This document shows positions 19,615-29,667 of a stretch of DNA of 64,000 bases, piece after piece; the first letter of the stretch is position 1; every line of letters begins with the position of its first letter. The stretch spans positions 1,736,001 through 1,800,000 of the forward strand of contig NZ_CP014754.1 of assembly GCF_001447155.2 (NCBI RefSeq). Reading direction: 5' to 3'. Under the pieces are notes generated by a model, which was given only the letters and a program-made list of their open reading frames with translations, was not told the origin of the DNA and did no database searches. The DNA comes from Marinobacter sp. LQ44. GTDB taxonomy: Bacteria > Pseudomonadota > Gammaproteobacteria > Pseudomonadales > Oleiphilaceae. The position numbers were made by a program, and so were the translations under genes.

Positions 19615-19640
19615 AACCCGGCCCCGCGCCGGGTTTTTTT
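19615..19640 (+). terminator. terminator of purHD
   Basis: AACCCGGC and GCCGGGTT form a stem closed by a short loop and followed by a run of T residues. Confidence 0.92.
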
Positions 19641-19687
19641 ATGGTCGAAAGCCAATAGGAACCCCAAATCTACATCATAATAATTAC

Positions 19688-19716
19688 TTGTTGTTAACGC
19701 TTATCATTTGTATAAT
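19688..19716 (+). promoter_or_regulatory. sigma-70 promoter with Fur-box-like sequence before the TonB receptor
   Basis: TTGTTG and TATAAT are separated by 17 bases. The spacer carries AACGCTTATCATTTGTATA, an AT-rich imperfect dyad (TTAT/ATAA) resembling part of a Fur box. Iron control is expected for this receptor class, but the box match is only partial. Confidence 0.5.
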
Positions 19717-19755
19717 TGCAACACTTATTCAATAACACCTGCACAGGATGCGATT

Positions 19756-21942
19756 ATGCAACAACGTTTTAACCGCCGTTTTATCGTAGCCGCCATCATG
19801 GCCGCCTCCCTTCCTGCCGTGGCCCAGGAGCACACATTGAAGGAGCTGGTCATCATCGGGGACGAGACCTCAGCCGCCAGCCTGCCGGGCTCAGCCCATG
19901 TGGTAACAAACGAAGACCTGGAAACCATGAAGTACACGGACGTGCACCGAGTGGTAAAGGAAGTGCCTGGCGTTTATCTGCTTGAAGAGGAAGGCTACGG
20001 CCTACGCCCTAACATCGGTATTCGTGGCTCCGGTTCCGGCAAATCCGGCAAGGTTACCCTGATGGAAGACGGCGTGCTGATGGCCCCGGCTCCCTACTCT
20101 GGCCCAGCCGCCTACTACTTCCCGTCCTTCGGCCGCATGAACGGCGTTGAAGTGCTGAAAGGACCAGACCTGCTCCGTTACGGCCCGGCCACCGTTGGCG
20201 GCGCCATTAACCTGCGCTCCACGCCGATTCCGACCACGACCGGCGGTCGGGTAACGGCGGAAATTGCCGAAGATAACGGCAAACGCATCCACGCCTGGTA
20301 TGGCGCCAACAGCGAACAGGCCGGATGGCTGATCGAAACTCACCAGCAAGAAAGTGACGGCTTCAAGGACATCCGCCAGTCAGACCGCGACGCCGGCTTC
20401 GACAAGCAGGATTATGTCGCCAAGCTCCGTCTGAACACACGCCCGGACGCCGACATCTACCATCAGCTCGACCTGAAAGTGGATTACAGCGAAGAGCTGA
20501 GCCTGGAAACCTACCTCGGCCTGACCGACGCGGACTTCAATGCCAACCCGGACCAGCGCTACTTCGCGTCTGAGCGGGATAACATGGATACCCAGCGCAC
20601 CGGTTTCATGGCCCGGCACCTGGTGGATTTCAATAACGATGTGACCCTGACCACCACCGCCTACCGCAATGAGTTCAAACGCAACTGGTACAAAGCGGCG
20701 GGGCTGAACTCCCTGATCAATGCTGCCAATGGTGGTGACGCCCTGGCCCAGCAGCAACTTCGCGGTGAGGCCGACCTGGCCGGCATAGAGATCAAGAACA
20801 ACGCACGTGAATACGAATCACAGGGCATCGATTTTGTGGCGGATTGGGGCCTTGATCTGGCAAGCATGCGCCACGACCTTACCTTTGGCCTGCGCTACCA
20901 CGAAGATGAAGTAGACCGCCTGCAGCCGGTAGACACCTTCGACCAGGTGATCGTGAACGGTAGACCGGTTCTGCAATATGTTTCCACAACCTCGGGCACC
21001 GGCATCAATGGCGGCAACAACGCCATTGAAAAAGCAGAAGCCTGGAGCACCTACATTGCAGACCGCGTTACCGTCAATGATCGCCTCACCGTCACCGGCC
21101 TGCTCAGGTACGAGGATATTGAAACCAGTCGTGTACGCTATCAGCAAGAAGCCCGCACCGATGTGCAGGACCGCGCCTCAAACAGCACTGGTGAACTTCT
21201 GCCAGGTCTTGGCGCAACCTACAAACTGGATGGCGGCGTAACGCTCCTGGCCGGAATTCATCGGGGTATGGCTCCGGCTGGTGCAGGTAGCACCGACGTG
21301 GACCCTGAACTCAGCACCAACTATGAGCTTGGCGCCCGGATTCAGCGCGGCGCTGGTCGCTACGAGCTGATCGGTTTCTACAGTGACTATGAAAACACGG
21401 TCCAGAACTGCTCCGTGGCTACCCCTTGCGCTGGCGGCCAGGACTTCGGTTCGGTCAGTCAGGGTGAAGCCCGCATTCAGGGCATTGAAGCCCTGGCAGG
21501 CTACGAGTTCGCTCTGACCAACGGCCTGTCTGTTCCGGTTGAAGCCACCTGGACCTACACCGATGCCGAGGTCACCAAAGACAGCGATTCCGGTAACGTT
21601 CTGAAGGGCGACAACCTTGTTTACCTGCCAGAGAACGTCCTGAACCTGCGTACCGGACTGCGCGCCGGGAATCAGTGGGACGCCTACCTGAACGTGTCAT
21701 ACGTCGACGAGATGTGTATCGACAACACCTGCGATCGCAGCGGCACCGACAACACCTTCAGAAAGACCGAGTCTCTCACTGTAGTTGATCTTTCCGGCAG
21801 CTACCGCGTTGCCGAAGGCGCCCGCGTCTTTGCCAAGCTCGATAACGTGTTCGATACCCAGAAAATCATCGCTCGCTCACCGGAAGGCGCCCGGCCGAAT
21901 CTGCCGCGTACGGCATCCCTGGGCATTACCGTCGATTTCTGA
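19756..21942 (+). CDS. TonB-dependent receptor, FecA-like
   Basis: The 728-residue outer-membrane receptor starts at the ATG preceded by AGGA, giving a signal peptide (MQQRFNRRFIVAAIMAAS, ending AVAQ). There is no N-terminal secretin-like signalling domain, so it is not a transcriptional transducer. The plug carries IRGSGSGKSGKVTLMEDGV and VEVLKGPDLLRYGPATVGG, and the barrel ends with a C-terminal Phe (GITVDF). Plug sequences resemble ferric citrate and related siderophore receptors. Ligand is not determined. The Fur-like promoter supports iron uptake. Confidence 0.88.
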   Translation: MQQRFNRRFIVAAIMAASLPAVAQEHTLKELVIIGDETSAASLPGSAHVVTNEDLETMKYTDVHRVVKEVPGVYLLEEEGYGLRPNIGIRGSGSGKSGKVTLMEDGVLMAPAPYSGPAAYYFPSFGRMNGVEVLKGPDLLRYGPATVGGAINLRSTPIPTTTGGRVTAEIAEDNGKRIHAWYGANSEQAGWLIETHQQESDGFKDIRQSDRDAGFDKQDYVAKLRLNTRPDADIYHQLDLKVDYSEELSLETYLGLTDADFNANPDQRYFASERDNMDTQRTGFMARHLVDFNNDVTLTTTAYRNEFKRNWYKAAGLNSLINAANGGDALAQQQLRGEADLAGIEIKNNAREYESQGIDFVADWGLDLASMRHDLTFGLRYHEDEVDRLQPVDTFDQVIVNGRPVLQYVSTTSGTGINGGNNAIEKAEAWSTYIADRVTVNDRLTVTGLLRYEDIETSRVRYQQEARTDVQDRASNSTGELLPGLGATYKLDGGVTLLAGIHRGMAPAGAGSTDVDPELSTNYELGARIQRGAGRYELIGFYSDYENTVQNCSVATPCAGGQDFGSVSQGEARIQGIEALAGYEFALTNGLSVPVEATWTYTDAEVTKDSDSGNVLKGDNLVYLPENVLNLRTGLRAGNQWDAYLNVSYVDEMCIDNTCDRSGTDNTFRKTESLTVVDLSGSYRVAEGARVFAKLDNVFDTQKIIARSPEGARPNLPRTASLGITVDF

Positions 21943-21994
21943 TCGACGTCTCCACACAAATGGCTGACGGACCAGCCTGACTCAGGAAAACTTC

Positions 21995-22020
21995 AGCCCG
22001 GCCATTGACCGGGCTTTTTT
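21995..22020 (+). terminator. terminator of the TonB receptor gene
   Basis: AGCCCGG and CCGGGCT form a stem around a 7-base loop and are followed by a T run. Confidence 0.9.
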
Positions 22021-22069
22021 CTGGGGTAGTGTTAGCGTTCAAAACGACCACCATGAAAAGGAGTTCTCC

Positions 22070-23005
22070 GTGCCGCGCTCTGCTCTTAACCTCGTCCTCT
22101 TGCTTGTAACCACACTACTGATAAGCGCCTGCTCGAAACAGAGCATCTACGACCGCGCCATTGGCTGGGAGCGTTCCAGCGCTGGCCTTGAGCCGGCCGA
22201 AGTCACGATTGGCGAGCTGGACATTACCTACCTGCGCAGCAAAGAGGCTGTAGAAGGTGACACCCTTGTCCTGATACACGGCTTCGGCGCCAACAAAGAT
22301 AACTGGACGCGGCTGGCCAAGGAGTTCAAGGGCGAATTCAACGTCTACGCCATCGACCTGCCCGGCCATGGCGACAGCAGCAAGCCCCTGGACATCGGCT
22401 ACCGGTTTGAAGACCAGGTGAGCTACCTGAATCAGATCCTGGCGGAACTGGGCGTACGGCAGTTCCATATGATGGGTAACTCCATGGGCGGCGCGATCAC
22501 CGCGCTCTATGCAGCCACTCACCCGGAGCAGATTCAGACCGCAGTGCTGTTCGACCCCGCCGGTATCTTTGAGTATGAAAGCGAACTGGTAGATCGGGTG
22601 CTGGATGGTGACAACCCGCTGATCCCGAAGAAGAAAGGTGATTTTGACAAGCTTCTGGACTTCGCTCTCGAAAAGCGCCCCTTCGTACCCTGGCCGATTT
22701 TTGATGTGATGGAAGAAAAAGCCATCGCCAACCGGGAAGTGAACGAGGTTATCTTTGCCGCCATTCGCGACACCGGATTTGAGCCAGACTTCCGCGACGC
22801 CATTACCCGGATCGAAGCTCCGGTACTGGTGGTCTGGGGTAAGCTGGACAGGGTAATCGACTACCGCAACGCCGATGTGTTCGTTGACGCCATCCCCAAT
22901 GCACGCAAAGTGCTCCTGGACGATATTGGCCATGCGCCCATGGTTGAAACGCCGGCAGAATCTGCCCGGCTATTCCGGGAATTCCTGGCCGACAACGTCA
23001 AATAG
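22070..23005 (+). CDS. alpha/beta hydrolase lipoprotein
   Basis: The 311-residue protein starts at a GTG preceded by AAGGAG. It has a lipoprotein signal with lipobox LISAC (Cys at about residue 21), so it is anchored in the envelope. The hydrolase fold shows the oxyanion segment LIHGFGANKDNW, the nucleophile elbow GNSMGG, an Asp near WGKLDRVID and the His in IGHAPMVE. It resembles secreted esterases and lipases. Substrate is not known. It converges with the EgtB-like gene, overlapping it by 8 bases. Confidence 0.85.
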   Translation: MPRSALNLVLLLVTTLLISACSKQSIYDRAIGWERSSAGLEPAEVTIGELDITYLRSKEAVEGDTLVLIHGFGANKDNWTRLAKEFKGEFNVYAIDLPGHGDSSKPLDIGYRFEDQVSYLNQILAELGVRQFHMMGNSMGGAITALYAATHPEQIQTAVLFDPAGIFEYESELVDRVLDGDNPLIPKKKGDFDKLLDFALEKRPFVPWPIFDVMEEKAIANREVNEVIFAAIRDTGFEPDFRDAITRIEAPVLVVWGKLDRVIDYRNADVFVDAIPNARKVLLDDIGHAPMVETPAESARLFREFLADNVK

Positions 23006-24344
23006 CGCAGGTCCGGAACCCGGTAAACACATCGCTGCGAAACGGCAGGTAAGCCTGCCGGTAGGTGCCTCGAATCAGGTTGGATGACGTGGCACAGCTG
23101 CCACCCTTGGTGACCTTATGGGTGGCAAACTGCAAGGTGGACATAAACGGGTACATGTCCACCTTGAAACCGTCATAGGGCAAGAAGTCGTTGGTGGTCC
23201 ACTCCCACACCGCACCGATCATCTGCCGGCAACCCGACCGGCTGGCCCCGGCGGGATAGTCGAACACCGGATTCCGGGCCATGGTGCGGCCGTCCAAATC
23301 CGCCCTTGAACTGTCCGGGGCGTCATTGCCCCAGGGATAACGGCGGAACGGTTCCCCGGGCTTGTTGCCCAGCGCTGCCACTTCCCATTCATACTCCGTC
23401 GGCAACCGACGCCCCGCCCACTTGCAGTACGCCTCCGCTTCCCAATAGGTCACATGGGTAACCGGCGCATCCGGCTCCAGGGCCAGCCACTGGTCGAACA
23501 CCCGCTCTTGCCACTGGCCGTCATGCCAGCGCCAGTACAACGGGTGCCGGGGTACATGCATCAGGGGTTCCGTTACACCGTACACCAGGCTGACATCCTG
23601 CTCAGACTCCAGCCATTTCCTGCCACCGAACGACCACAACTCCGGCCGCTGGTAACCGCAATCGTCCACAAACGCCTGAAACTCCCGATTGCTCACCAGC
23701 GTACGACTGATGGCGAACGTCGGTAGTTCAATCTCGAAGCGGGGTTTCTCGGCATCAAAGGCAAAGTCTTCGGTGGCGAACTGCTCTGACTCGCCAGGCA
23801 TACCAATTACCCAGCGCCCGGCAGGGATTTCCGCATCCTCGGCGATCGCCTCGCCCGGGGATGGCCGGTCAGCCTTGAAGTCCACAGGCGCCGGATACCC
23901 CACCGTCTGCCGGCACCAGATCAGCGATTCGATATGCATATTCTGGTGGTAAATCGCGTAGCGGTAGAGATACAGCTCCCGCTCGGTCAACTCACGGCTC
24001 TTGATGCGCTCTGCAACCCGATCGTAAATGGCATTGAAGTACGTGAGCGTTTCCTCACGGCCGGGAAACAAATCCCGGCGCCAGCGATCTTTGTGGTCAA
24101 CATGGAAGGAATCCCACAGGTCATCCATAGCTGGATCATAACTGGGCGAGCCATCCAGCAGGTTGAACACGAAGACCTCGTAGAAGAACGCAGAATGCCC
24201 CATTTCCCAGAGCGGAGGGTTCACACCAGGATGGTAGGGAACATCGAGTTGCTGCTCCGGCAGCGTGCAGATCAGTTGCTCCGTGCGTGATCTGGCCAGT
24301 TCCAACTCATCTAATAGCTGTAACTTTTTCACTTGAGCAACCAT
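22998..24344 (-). CDS. EgtB/SenA-like sulfoxide or selenoxide synthase
   Basis: The 448-residue protein joins an N-terminal DinB-type helical domain with the metal ligands H50, H133 and H137 (EMGHSAFF and YHQNMHIES) to a C-terminal formylglycine-generating-enzyme-like domain (RLPTEYEWEVAA, MIGAVWEWT, VTKGGSCATSSNL, GFRTC). This is the architecture of the non-haem iron enzymes that join a sulfur or selenium donor to hercynine (EgtB, OvoA, SenA). No methyltransferase (EgtD) or senB/senC is adjacent. ATG at 24344 is chosen because GGAG lies 9 bases upstream. The choice among EgtB, SenA or another substrate cannot be made from the window. Confidence 0.75.
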   Translation of the reverse strand: MVAQVKKLQLLDELELARSRTEQLICTLPEQQLDVPYHPGVNPPLWEMGHSAFFYEVFVFNLLDGSPSYDPAMDDLWDSFHVDHKDRWRRDLFPGREETLTYFNAIYDRVAERIKSRELTERELYLYRYAIYHQNMHIESLIWCRQTVGYPAPVDFKADRPSPGEAIAEDAEIPAGRWVIGMPGESEQFATEDFAFDAEKPRFEIELPTFAISRTLVSNREFQAFVDDCGYQRPELWSFGGRKWLESEQDVSLVYGVTEPLMHVPRHPLYWRWHDGQWQERVFDQWLALEPDAPVTHVTYWEAEAYCKWAGRRLPTEYEWEVAALGNKPGEPFRRYPWGNDAPDSSRADLDGRTMARNPVFDYPAGASRSGCRQMIGAVWEWTTNDFLPYDGFKVDMYPFMSTLQFATHKVTKGGSCATSSNLIRGTYRQAYLPFRSDVFTGFRTCAI

Positions 24345-24394
24345 GTGCCGCAACTCCGGAGTCTAAATACGTTTGCCGTCTGGCTCGGTGGTAT

Positions 24395-24503
24395 GAGCAG
24401 GTGGGGAAGGCCTTTCCAAAACACGCTGTGAATACATCCCTGTACGCTCTGCTCCGCCATCCATGGCTCCGCAAGGTTTTGGAAAGGCCTTCCCCACCTG
24501 CTC
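24395..24503. repeat. long hairpin element, copy C
   Basis: The arms at 24395-24422 and 24476-24503 are perfectly complementary over 28 bases around a 53-base centre containing GAATACATCCCTGTACGC and CCGCCATCCATGGCTCCGCA. It lies between the promoter side of the EgtB-like gene and the 3' end of the RND operon. Confidence 0.88.
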
Positions 24504-24537
24504 TTCGTATCTTCTGCCTGTCCGAAAGAATAACAAA

Positions 24538-24571
24538 GAAAAAACCGCCGAGGGCAAAACCCACGGCGGTT
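24538..24571 (-). terminator. terminator of the RND efflux operon
   Basis: On the minus strand the stem ACCGCCG/CGGCGGT is followed by TTTTTTC, 42 bases after the permease stop codon. Confidence 0.85.
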
Positions 24572-24612
24572 CAGTAGCTATCATTACGATAGGTGACAGA
24601 AATCAGGCCACC

Positions 24613-27600
24613 TCAGGCATCCTTCTTGCGGTTACGCCGCCAGTCGGCCAGATCTTCGATCAGCTTGTAGAACAAGGGAACGAAGAACAGCGCCAGGGTA
24701 CTGGCCGCCAGCATACCGCCCACCACTACGGTACCGATTTCCTGACGGGAAACCGCACCCGCACCGGTACTGAAGGCCAGCGGCATGGAGCCCACGATGA
24801 ACGTCAGTGCCGTCATCATAATGGCCCGGAAACGCTGGCGTGCAGCCGTGCTGGCAGCATCAAAGGAACTCATGCCACTTTTCCGGTTCTGGGCGGCAAA
24901 TTCCACAATCAGAATGGCGTTCTTCGCAGCCAGGCCAATCAGCACCAACAAACCCACCTGGAAGTAGATATCGTTGGGGAAGCCCCGTAACAAAGACGCC
25001 AGCGCAGCACCGAATACACCGAACGGCACAGCGGTCGCTACCGCCACCGGCAAGCCCCAGCGTTCGTACTGGGCGGCCAGGATCAGGAATACCAGCAACA
25101 GGCCCATGCCGAAGGCAAGAGTGCCGGAGTCCGCAGAATCCTGCAGCTGGTAGGCTTCACCGGTCCAGCCCAGCAGGGTGTTACGATCAAACTGTTCCGA
25201 CGCCACCGCCTGCAGGGCCGCCAGGGCGTCACCGGTGGTGAAGCCCGGCGACGGGTCTGCCAGCAGTTTGGCGGCCGGATACACGTTGAACCTGTTCAGG
25301 ATATCGGGGCCGCTGACCCGCTCCAGTTCCACCAGGGAACTCAGCGGAATCATCTCGCCATAGTTGGAGCGCACAAACACCCGGCGCAGGTCGTCCGGAT
25401 GGCTACGGAACTCACCTTCTGACTGAAGGTTTACCTGCCAGTTACGGCCCTGCAGGGTAAAGTCGTTCACGTACAGGCCACCGAAGGTGCTCTGCATGGT
25501 GGTGAAGATCTGGTCAATCGGAACCCCGGCAGCCTGGGCTTTTTCCCGATCCACGTTGGCCTTGTAACGGGGAATGCCGGTATCCAGGGTCACCCGCACA
25601 TTCTGCAATTCCGGCCGCGCGTTGGCGGCCTGGGTGAACTGGTCTGCCATGGCCTTGATCTCAGCCGGGGTGCGGCCACCACGGGCCTGAATATAGCCTT
25701 CCACACCACCGGTGGTGGACAAGCCCTGAATCGGAGGCGGGGTAAAGGCAATCACAAACGCTTCCGGCATCCCAAAGCCAATGCCCATGATCTTGTTGGC
25801 GATGTCGGCCGCCTTCTGGCCCTCGCCTTCCCGCTCTGCCCAGTCTTCCAGTGTCACGAAGGCCACACCACTGTTGGTCCGCAGAGCGCTGGAGATGATG
25901 TCGAAACCGGCAAAGGACACCACGTCTTTCACTTCCGGCAGTTGCATCATCTGCTCAACCAGCTGGTCGCGAGTGTCCGCCGTCCGGCTCAGGGCCGAGG
26001 TGGGGGGCAGCGAGTAGGCCGCTAACACAAACCCCTGGTCTTCCTGGGGCACCAGGCCAGAGGGCATTTTGTTCAGCAGGAAGGCGGTGCCGCCAAGCAT
26101 CGCGGCAAACAGAAGCACGCCAATCACCGCATGGCGCAGCAACCAGTCCACCACGGCAGAGAAGCCGTTAGTGAGTTTGTCGAAGCCGGCGTCAAACCAG
26201 CGGAATACTGCCAACTGTTTGCCTTCGTGGCCGAGCAACAAAGCACACATCGCCGGTGTCAGGGTCAGCGCCACGATGCCGGATATCACCACCGACACCG
26301 CGATGGTTATCGCAAACTGTCGGTACAGCTCACCGCTGAGCCCGCCCAGGAAGGCCACCGGGGCAAACACCGCCACCAATACCAGAGTGGAAGACACCAC
26401 CGCGCCGGACACCTGCTGAATGGTCAGAACCGCCGCATTGTAGGAAGACAAGCCCTGCTCTTTCATCAGGCGCTCGGCGTTTTCCATGATGATGATGGCG
26501 TTATCCACCACTACCCCGATCGCCAGTATCAAGCCGAACAGGGTCAGCAAGTTGACCGAGAACCCCAGTGCCTGCATGCCGGCAAAGGTGCCAATCAAAG
26601 ACACCGGGATGGCAATCAGCGGTATCAGGGTAGCGTTGAAATGCTGCAGGAACAGGAAGGTCACCAGCACCACCAGCAACACCGCCACAATGAAGGTGGA
26701 GATCACCTCCTGGATCGAGATATCAATGAACCGGGTGGTGTCGTAGGGCACGTTGTATTCCAGGCCCTCCGGGAAGCGGTCTGCAATTTCTTCCATGGCC
26801 GCGTTCACGGCATCAGCAGCGTCCAGGGCATTGGCACCGGGCTGCAGGTACACCCCCATGGGCACGGTGGCACCACCATTGTAGACCGCTGCGAAGTCGT
26901 AGTTCTGGGCGCCCAGCTCGATTCTGGCCACGTCTTTCAGGCGCAGGGAGGCACCCTGATCATCACTACGCAGGATCACCTCACCGAACTCTTCAGGGCT
27001 GGTCAGCCGGCCCGGGGCTGACACGCTGAAGGTGAACGCCTGCCCTTCGGGCGCTGGTTCCGCCCCGATCCGACCCGCCGCAAACTGGGCGTTCTGGGCG
27101 CGCAAGGCAATGGCTACATCGTTGGGAGTCAGCTCGTACTGGGCGAGTTTGTCCGGCCTCAGCCACACCCGCATGGAATAATCCTGGGCCCCGAACAGGG
27201 AGGCATCGCCAATACCGGGCAACCGCACTAACTCATCCAGCACGTTCAGCAAGGCATAGTTGGAGATCTCCACCACATCCATGGTGTTATCCGGAGAAGA
27301 CAGGGTAATCACTTGCAGGATGGAGGTGGAACGGGCTTCCACTTTCAACCCCTGGTTACGGACGGACTGGGGCAGGCGAGCCAGCGCCTGCTGTACCCGG
27401 TTATTGACGTTGATGGTGGCCTGGTCAGGATCGGTGCCAATCTCAAACGAGACCGTCACCCGGAAGCTGCCGGAATCTGTGGCGCTGGATTCCAGGTAGA
27501 TCATGTTGTCCACGCCGTTGATTTCCTGCTCCAGCGGCGCCACCACTGAATCCGAAATCACGTCCGCGCTGGCACCCGGGAACCGGCCGTCCACCACCAC

Positions 27601-27726
27601 CTGGGGCGGAACTACGTTTGGATACTGTTCTACGGGCAGCCCAATCAGTGCCAGAAGACCACCAAGCGTGATGATGATGGAAACGACCGATGCGAAGATC
27701 GGCCGGTCGATGAAGGTCCGCAGCAT
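24613..27726 (-). CDS. RND multidrug efflux permease (HAE-1 type)
   Basis: The 1037-residue inner-membrane transporter has the AcrB/MexB plan: 12 spans with two large periplasmic loops. It begins [19 protein letters not shown]. Transmembrane helix 4 reads [16 protein letters not shown], where AcrB has two successive Asp residues; the second is Asn here. The helix 10 Lys is kept in [18 protein letters not shown]. The start overlaps the adaptor stop by one base (TGATG), so the two are translationally coupled. No outer-membrane channel gene is adjacent. Confidence 0.93.
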   Translation of the reverse strand: MLRTFIDRPIFASVVSIIITLGGLLALIGLPVEQYPNVVPPQVVVDGRFPGASADVISDSVVAPLEQEINGVDNMIYLESSATDSGSFRVTVSFEIGTDPDQATINVNNRVQQALARLPQSVRNQGLKVEARSTSILQVITLSSPDNTMDVVEISNYALLNVLDELVRLPGIGDASLFGAQDYSMRVWLRPDKLAQYELTPNDVAIALRAQNAQFAAGRIGAEPAPEGQAFTFSVSAPGRLTSPEEFGEVILRSDDQGASLRLKDVARIELGAQNYDFAAVYNGGATVPMGVYLQPGANALDAADAVNAAMEEIADRFPEGLEYNVPYDTTRFIDISIQEVISTFIVAVLLVVLVTFLFLQHFNATLIPLIAIPVSLIGTFAGMQALGFSVNLLTLFGLILAIGVVVDNAIIIMENAERLMKEQGLSSYNAAVLTIQQVSGAVVSSTLVLVAVFAPVAFLGGLSGELYRQFAITIAVSVVISGIVALTLTPAMCALLLGHEGKQLAVFRWFDAGFDKLTNGFSAVVDWLLRHAVIGVLLFAAMLGGTAFLLNKMPSGLVPQEDQGFVLAAYSLPPTSALSRTADTRDQLVEQMMQLPEVKDVVSFAGFDIISSALRTNSGVAFVTLEDWAEREGEGQKAADIANKIMGIGFGMPEAFVIAFTPPPIQGLSTTGGVEGYIQARGGRTPAEIKAMADQFTQAANARPELQNVRVTLDTGIPRYKANVDREKAQAAGVPIDQIFTTMQSTFGGLYVNDFTLQGRNWQVNLQSEGEFRSHPDDLRRVFVRSNYGEMIPLSSLVELERVSGPDILNRFNVYPAAKLLADPSPGFTTGDALAALQAVASEQFDRNTLLGWTGEAYQLQDSADSGTLAFGMGLLLVFLILAAQYERWGLPVAVATAVPFGVFGAALASLLRGFPNDIYFQVGLLVLIGLAAKNAILIVEFAAQNRKSGMSSFDAASTAARQRFRAIMMTALTFIVGSMPLAFSTGAGAVSRQEIGTVVVGGMLAASTLALFFVPLFYKLIEDLADWRRNRKKDA

Positions 27727-28892
27727 CAGTCTGAGCCTCCCTCATCATCGGTATTGGTGACGTTTACCGTTGCGCCATCGCGCAGGTTAACCAGGCCGCT
27801 GACGATGTAACGATCACCTTCTTCCAGGCCGCTGAGAATGATCTGGCGACCGCTACTCACCGGGCCAAGCTCTACCCGACGTGCCTTTGCGGTGCTGTCA
27901 TCGTCAACCACATAGACCACCGGCCCGTTCGGCCCCTGAGTCACCGCTCTTTCCGGAATTGCGATGGCATCTTCGAAGCTCTGCAACTCAACCCGAACCC
28001 GTACAAACTGGCCGGGCACGATCACATTCTCCGGGTTACCAAAGACCGCGCGGGCCGATACTGTACCGGTACGCGGGTCCAGCGTGGAGGCGGTAAAGTC
28101 GATCTGCCCATCCAGCTCATATTCCTGGCCGTCGGCCAGTATCAGACGGGCGGCCACTTCCTGATCGCCGGCACCGCGCATCCCCTCGCGGGCAGCCCGG
28201 CGAATGTTGGCGTCGTTCTCAGGCAGGGCAAAGCGCACATGGATCGGGTCCAGCTGGACAATCGTGGTCAGCAGGGTACCGGAGCTGATCAGACTGCCTT
28301 CGGGAAAATCTTCCAGGCTGGTGACACCGCTGACCGGCGCGGTTACCGAGGTATAACCAAGGTCCAGCTCCGCCTGGGCGACGCCGGCATTGGCCACCGC
28401 CAGATTGGCCTGGGCCAGCTCCAGTGCGGACTGGGCAGCATCCCGGTCCCGTTCACTCACCGCGTTGCGCTGGAACAGTGATGAAATCCGGTTCCACTCC
28501 CGTTCAGCCTGGCGCCGGTCGGCCTCGGCCACCTGGCGCTGAGCCTGGGCCCGTTGCAAGGCCGCTTCCGCAGGCTTGCGATCGATCCGGAACAGCGGGT
28601 CGCCTTCCTGTACCATCTGGCCTTCTTCGTACAGACGCTCTTCCAGAATACCCTGAATCCGCGCCCGCACTTCCACCTCACGGGCACCCCGAGCGCGGCC
28701 GGCATAATCTTGGCGCACACTGATGTTTTCGGCCACGGCTCGCTCAACCACCACGGCTGCTGGCGGCATACCGCCGCCCTGCTGACTGCCTGCGCCGTCG
28801 TTACTGCAACCAGACAGAATGAACAGGCATGACAAACCTGCAACCAAAAAGCCATTGCGAGCCATCGGCCGGTGAACGTTATCAATGCGCAT
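27726..28892 (-). CDS. RND efflux periplasmic adaptor lipoprotein
   Basis: The 388-residue membrane-fusion protein starts at ATG 28892, preceded by CAGGAG at 8 bases. It has a lipobox LSGCS, a lipoyl half-motif region, a long helical hairpin (about 100-170, rich in Ala, Glu, Arg and Gln) and the conserved [13 protein letters not shown]. It links the permease to an outer-membrane channel. The operon is divergent from the TetR gene. Confidence 0.92.
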   Translation of the reverse strand: MRIDNVHRPMARNGFLVAGLSCLFILSGCSNDGAGSQQGGGMPPAAVVVERAVAENISVRQDYAGRARGAREVEVRARIQGILEERLYEEGQMVQEGDPLFRIDRKPAEAALQRAQAQRQVAEADRRQAEREWNRISSLFQRNAVSERDRDAAQSALELAQANLAVANAGVAQAELDLGYTSVTAPVSGVTSLEDFPEGSLISSGTLLTTIVQLDPIHVRFALPENDANIRRAAREGMRGAGDQEVAARLILADGQEYELDGQIDFTASTLDPRTGTVSARAVFGNPENVIVPGQFVRVRVELQSFEDAIAIPERAVTQGPNGPVVYVVDDDSTAKARRVELGPVSSGRQIILSGLEEGDRYIVSGLVNLRDGATVNVTNTDDEGGSD

Positions 28893-28987
28893 GGCGCGGT
28901 CTCCTGAAAACCGGTTTAAAGACATAAGGCGAGCCGGGATGGAATAGCGGGCCCGGGATAATACATAACGTTAATAGGGCGCTAAAA

Positions 28988-29011
28988 TACATCCATTCAT
29001 GTATGTATGTA
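28988..29011. promoter_or_regulatory. TetR (AcrR/TtgR-type) operator
   Basis: TACATCCATTCATGTATGTA matches its own reverse complement at 16 of 20 positions, and the TGTA repeats extend to 29011. It resembles the TACATACAT-type operators of AcrR and TtgR and lies between the divergent efflux operon and its regulator. Confidence 0.75.
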
Positions 29012-29064
29012 AACTGATTTCCTTTATACTTCGGTTTTTTCCCATCAGATGACTGCGATTAATC

Positions 29065-29667
29065 ATGGCCCGAAAAACAAAAGCCGAAGCCGAAGCCACC
29101 CGGGAAGCCATTCTCGATGCGGCGGAATGCGTCTTTATGGACAAGGGCGTTGCCAAAACCTCGCTGGAAGAAATCGCCCGCAAGGCCGGCGTTACCCGAG
29201 GCGCGGTGTACTGGCATTTCCGCAACAAGGCGGACATCCTCGACGCTATGCTTGAGCGAGTGCGAGCGCCTCTGGGTGAGATGATGGATGAAACTGCGGA
29301 AGCGGATCAGGGGCTTGAGAGCCTGAAAAACCTGTGCATTGTCGCACTTCGCAAACTGGCCCAGGACACCCGCTACTTTCGCGTTTACATGATTCTGTTC
29401 CATCGCAATGAATCCGACCAGGCCATTGCCAAACACCGGGAGCTGGCCCGGGAAGCCACAGAATTTGTCACGGAAATCCTGGGACGCCCGGAAAACCGGA
29501 TAAAGCTACACCCGGAACTAACGCCCGCCCAGGCCGCCTACTTGCTGCATACACAAATGCTGGGACTGTTTTTTGACTGGCTGGCCGATCCAGAGCAATG
29601 GCCGCTGGCTGACGTGGCGCCTACCTTTGTAGAGGCTTACTTCCGGGGCCTATTGGCCGAACGCTAG
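29065..29667 (+). CDS. TetR/AcrR-family repressor of the efflux operon
   Basis: The 200-residue regulator has the N-terminal helix-turn-helix (ILDAAECVFMDKGV, TSLEEIARKAGVTRGAVYWH) of AcrR, TtgR and MexR-like TetR repressors and a C-terminal ligand domain. Divergent placement and the palindrome in the shared promoter support repression of the efflux genes, relieved by drug-like ligands. Confidence 0.92.
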   Translation: MARKTKAEAEATREAILDAAECVFMDKGVAKTSLEEIARKAGVTRGAVYWHFRNKADILDAMLERVRAPLGEMMDETAEADQGLESLKNLCIVALRKLAQDTRYFRVYMILFHRNESDQAIAKHRELAREATEFVTEILGRPENRIKLHPELTPAQAAYLLHTQMLGLFFDWLADPEQWPLADVAPTFVEAYFRGLLAER

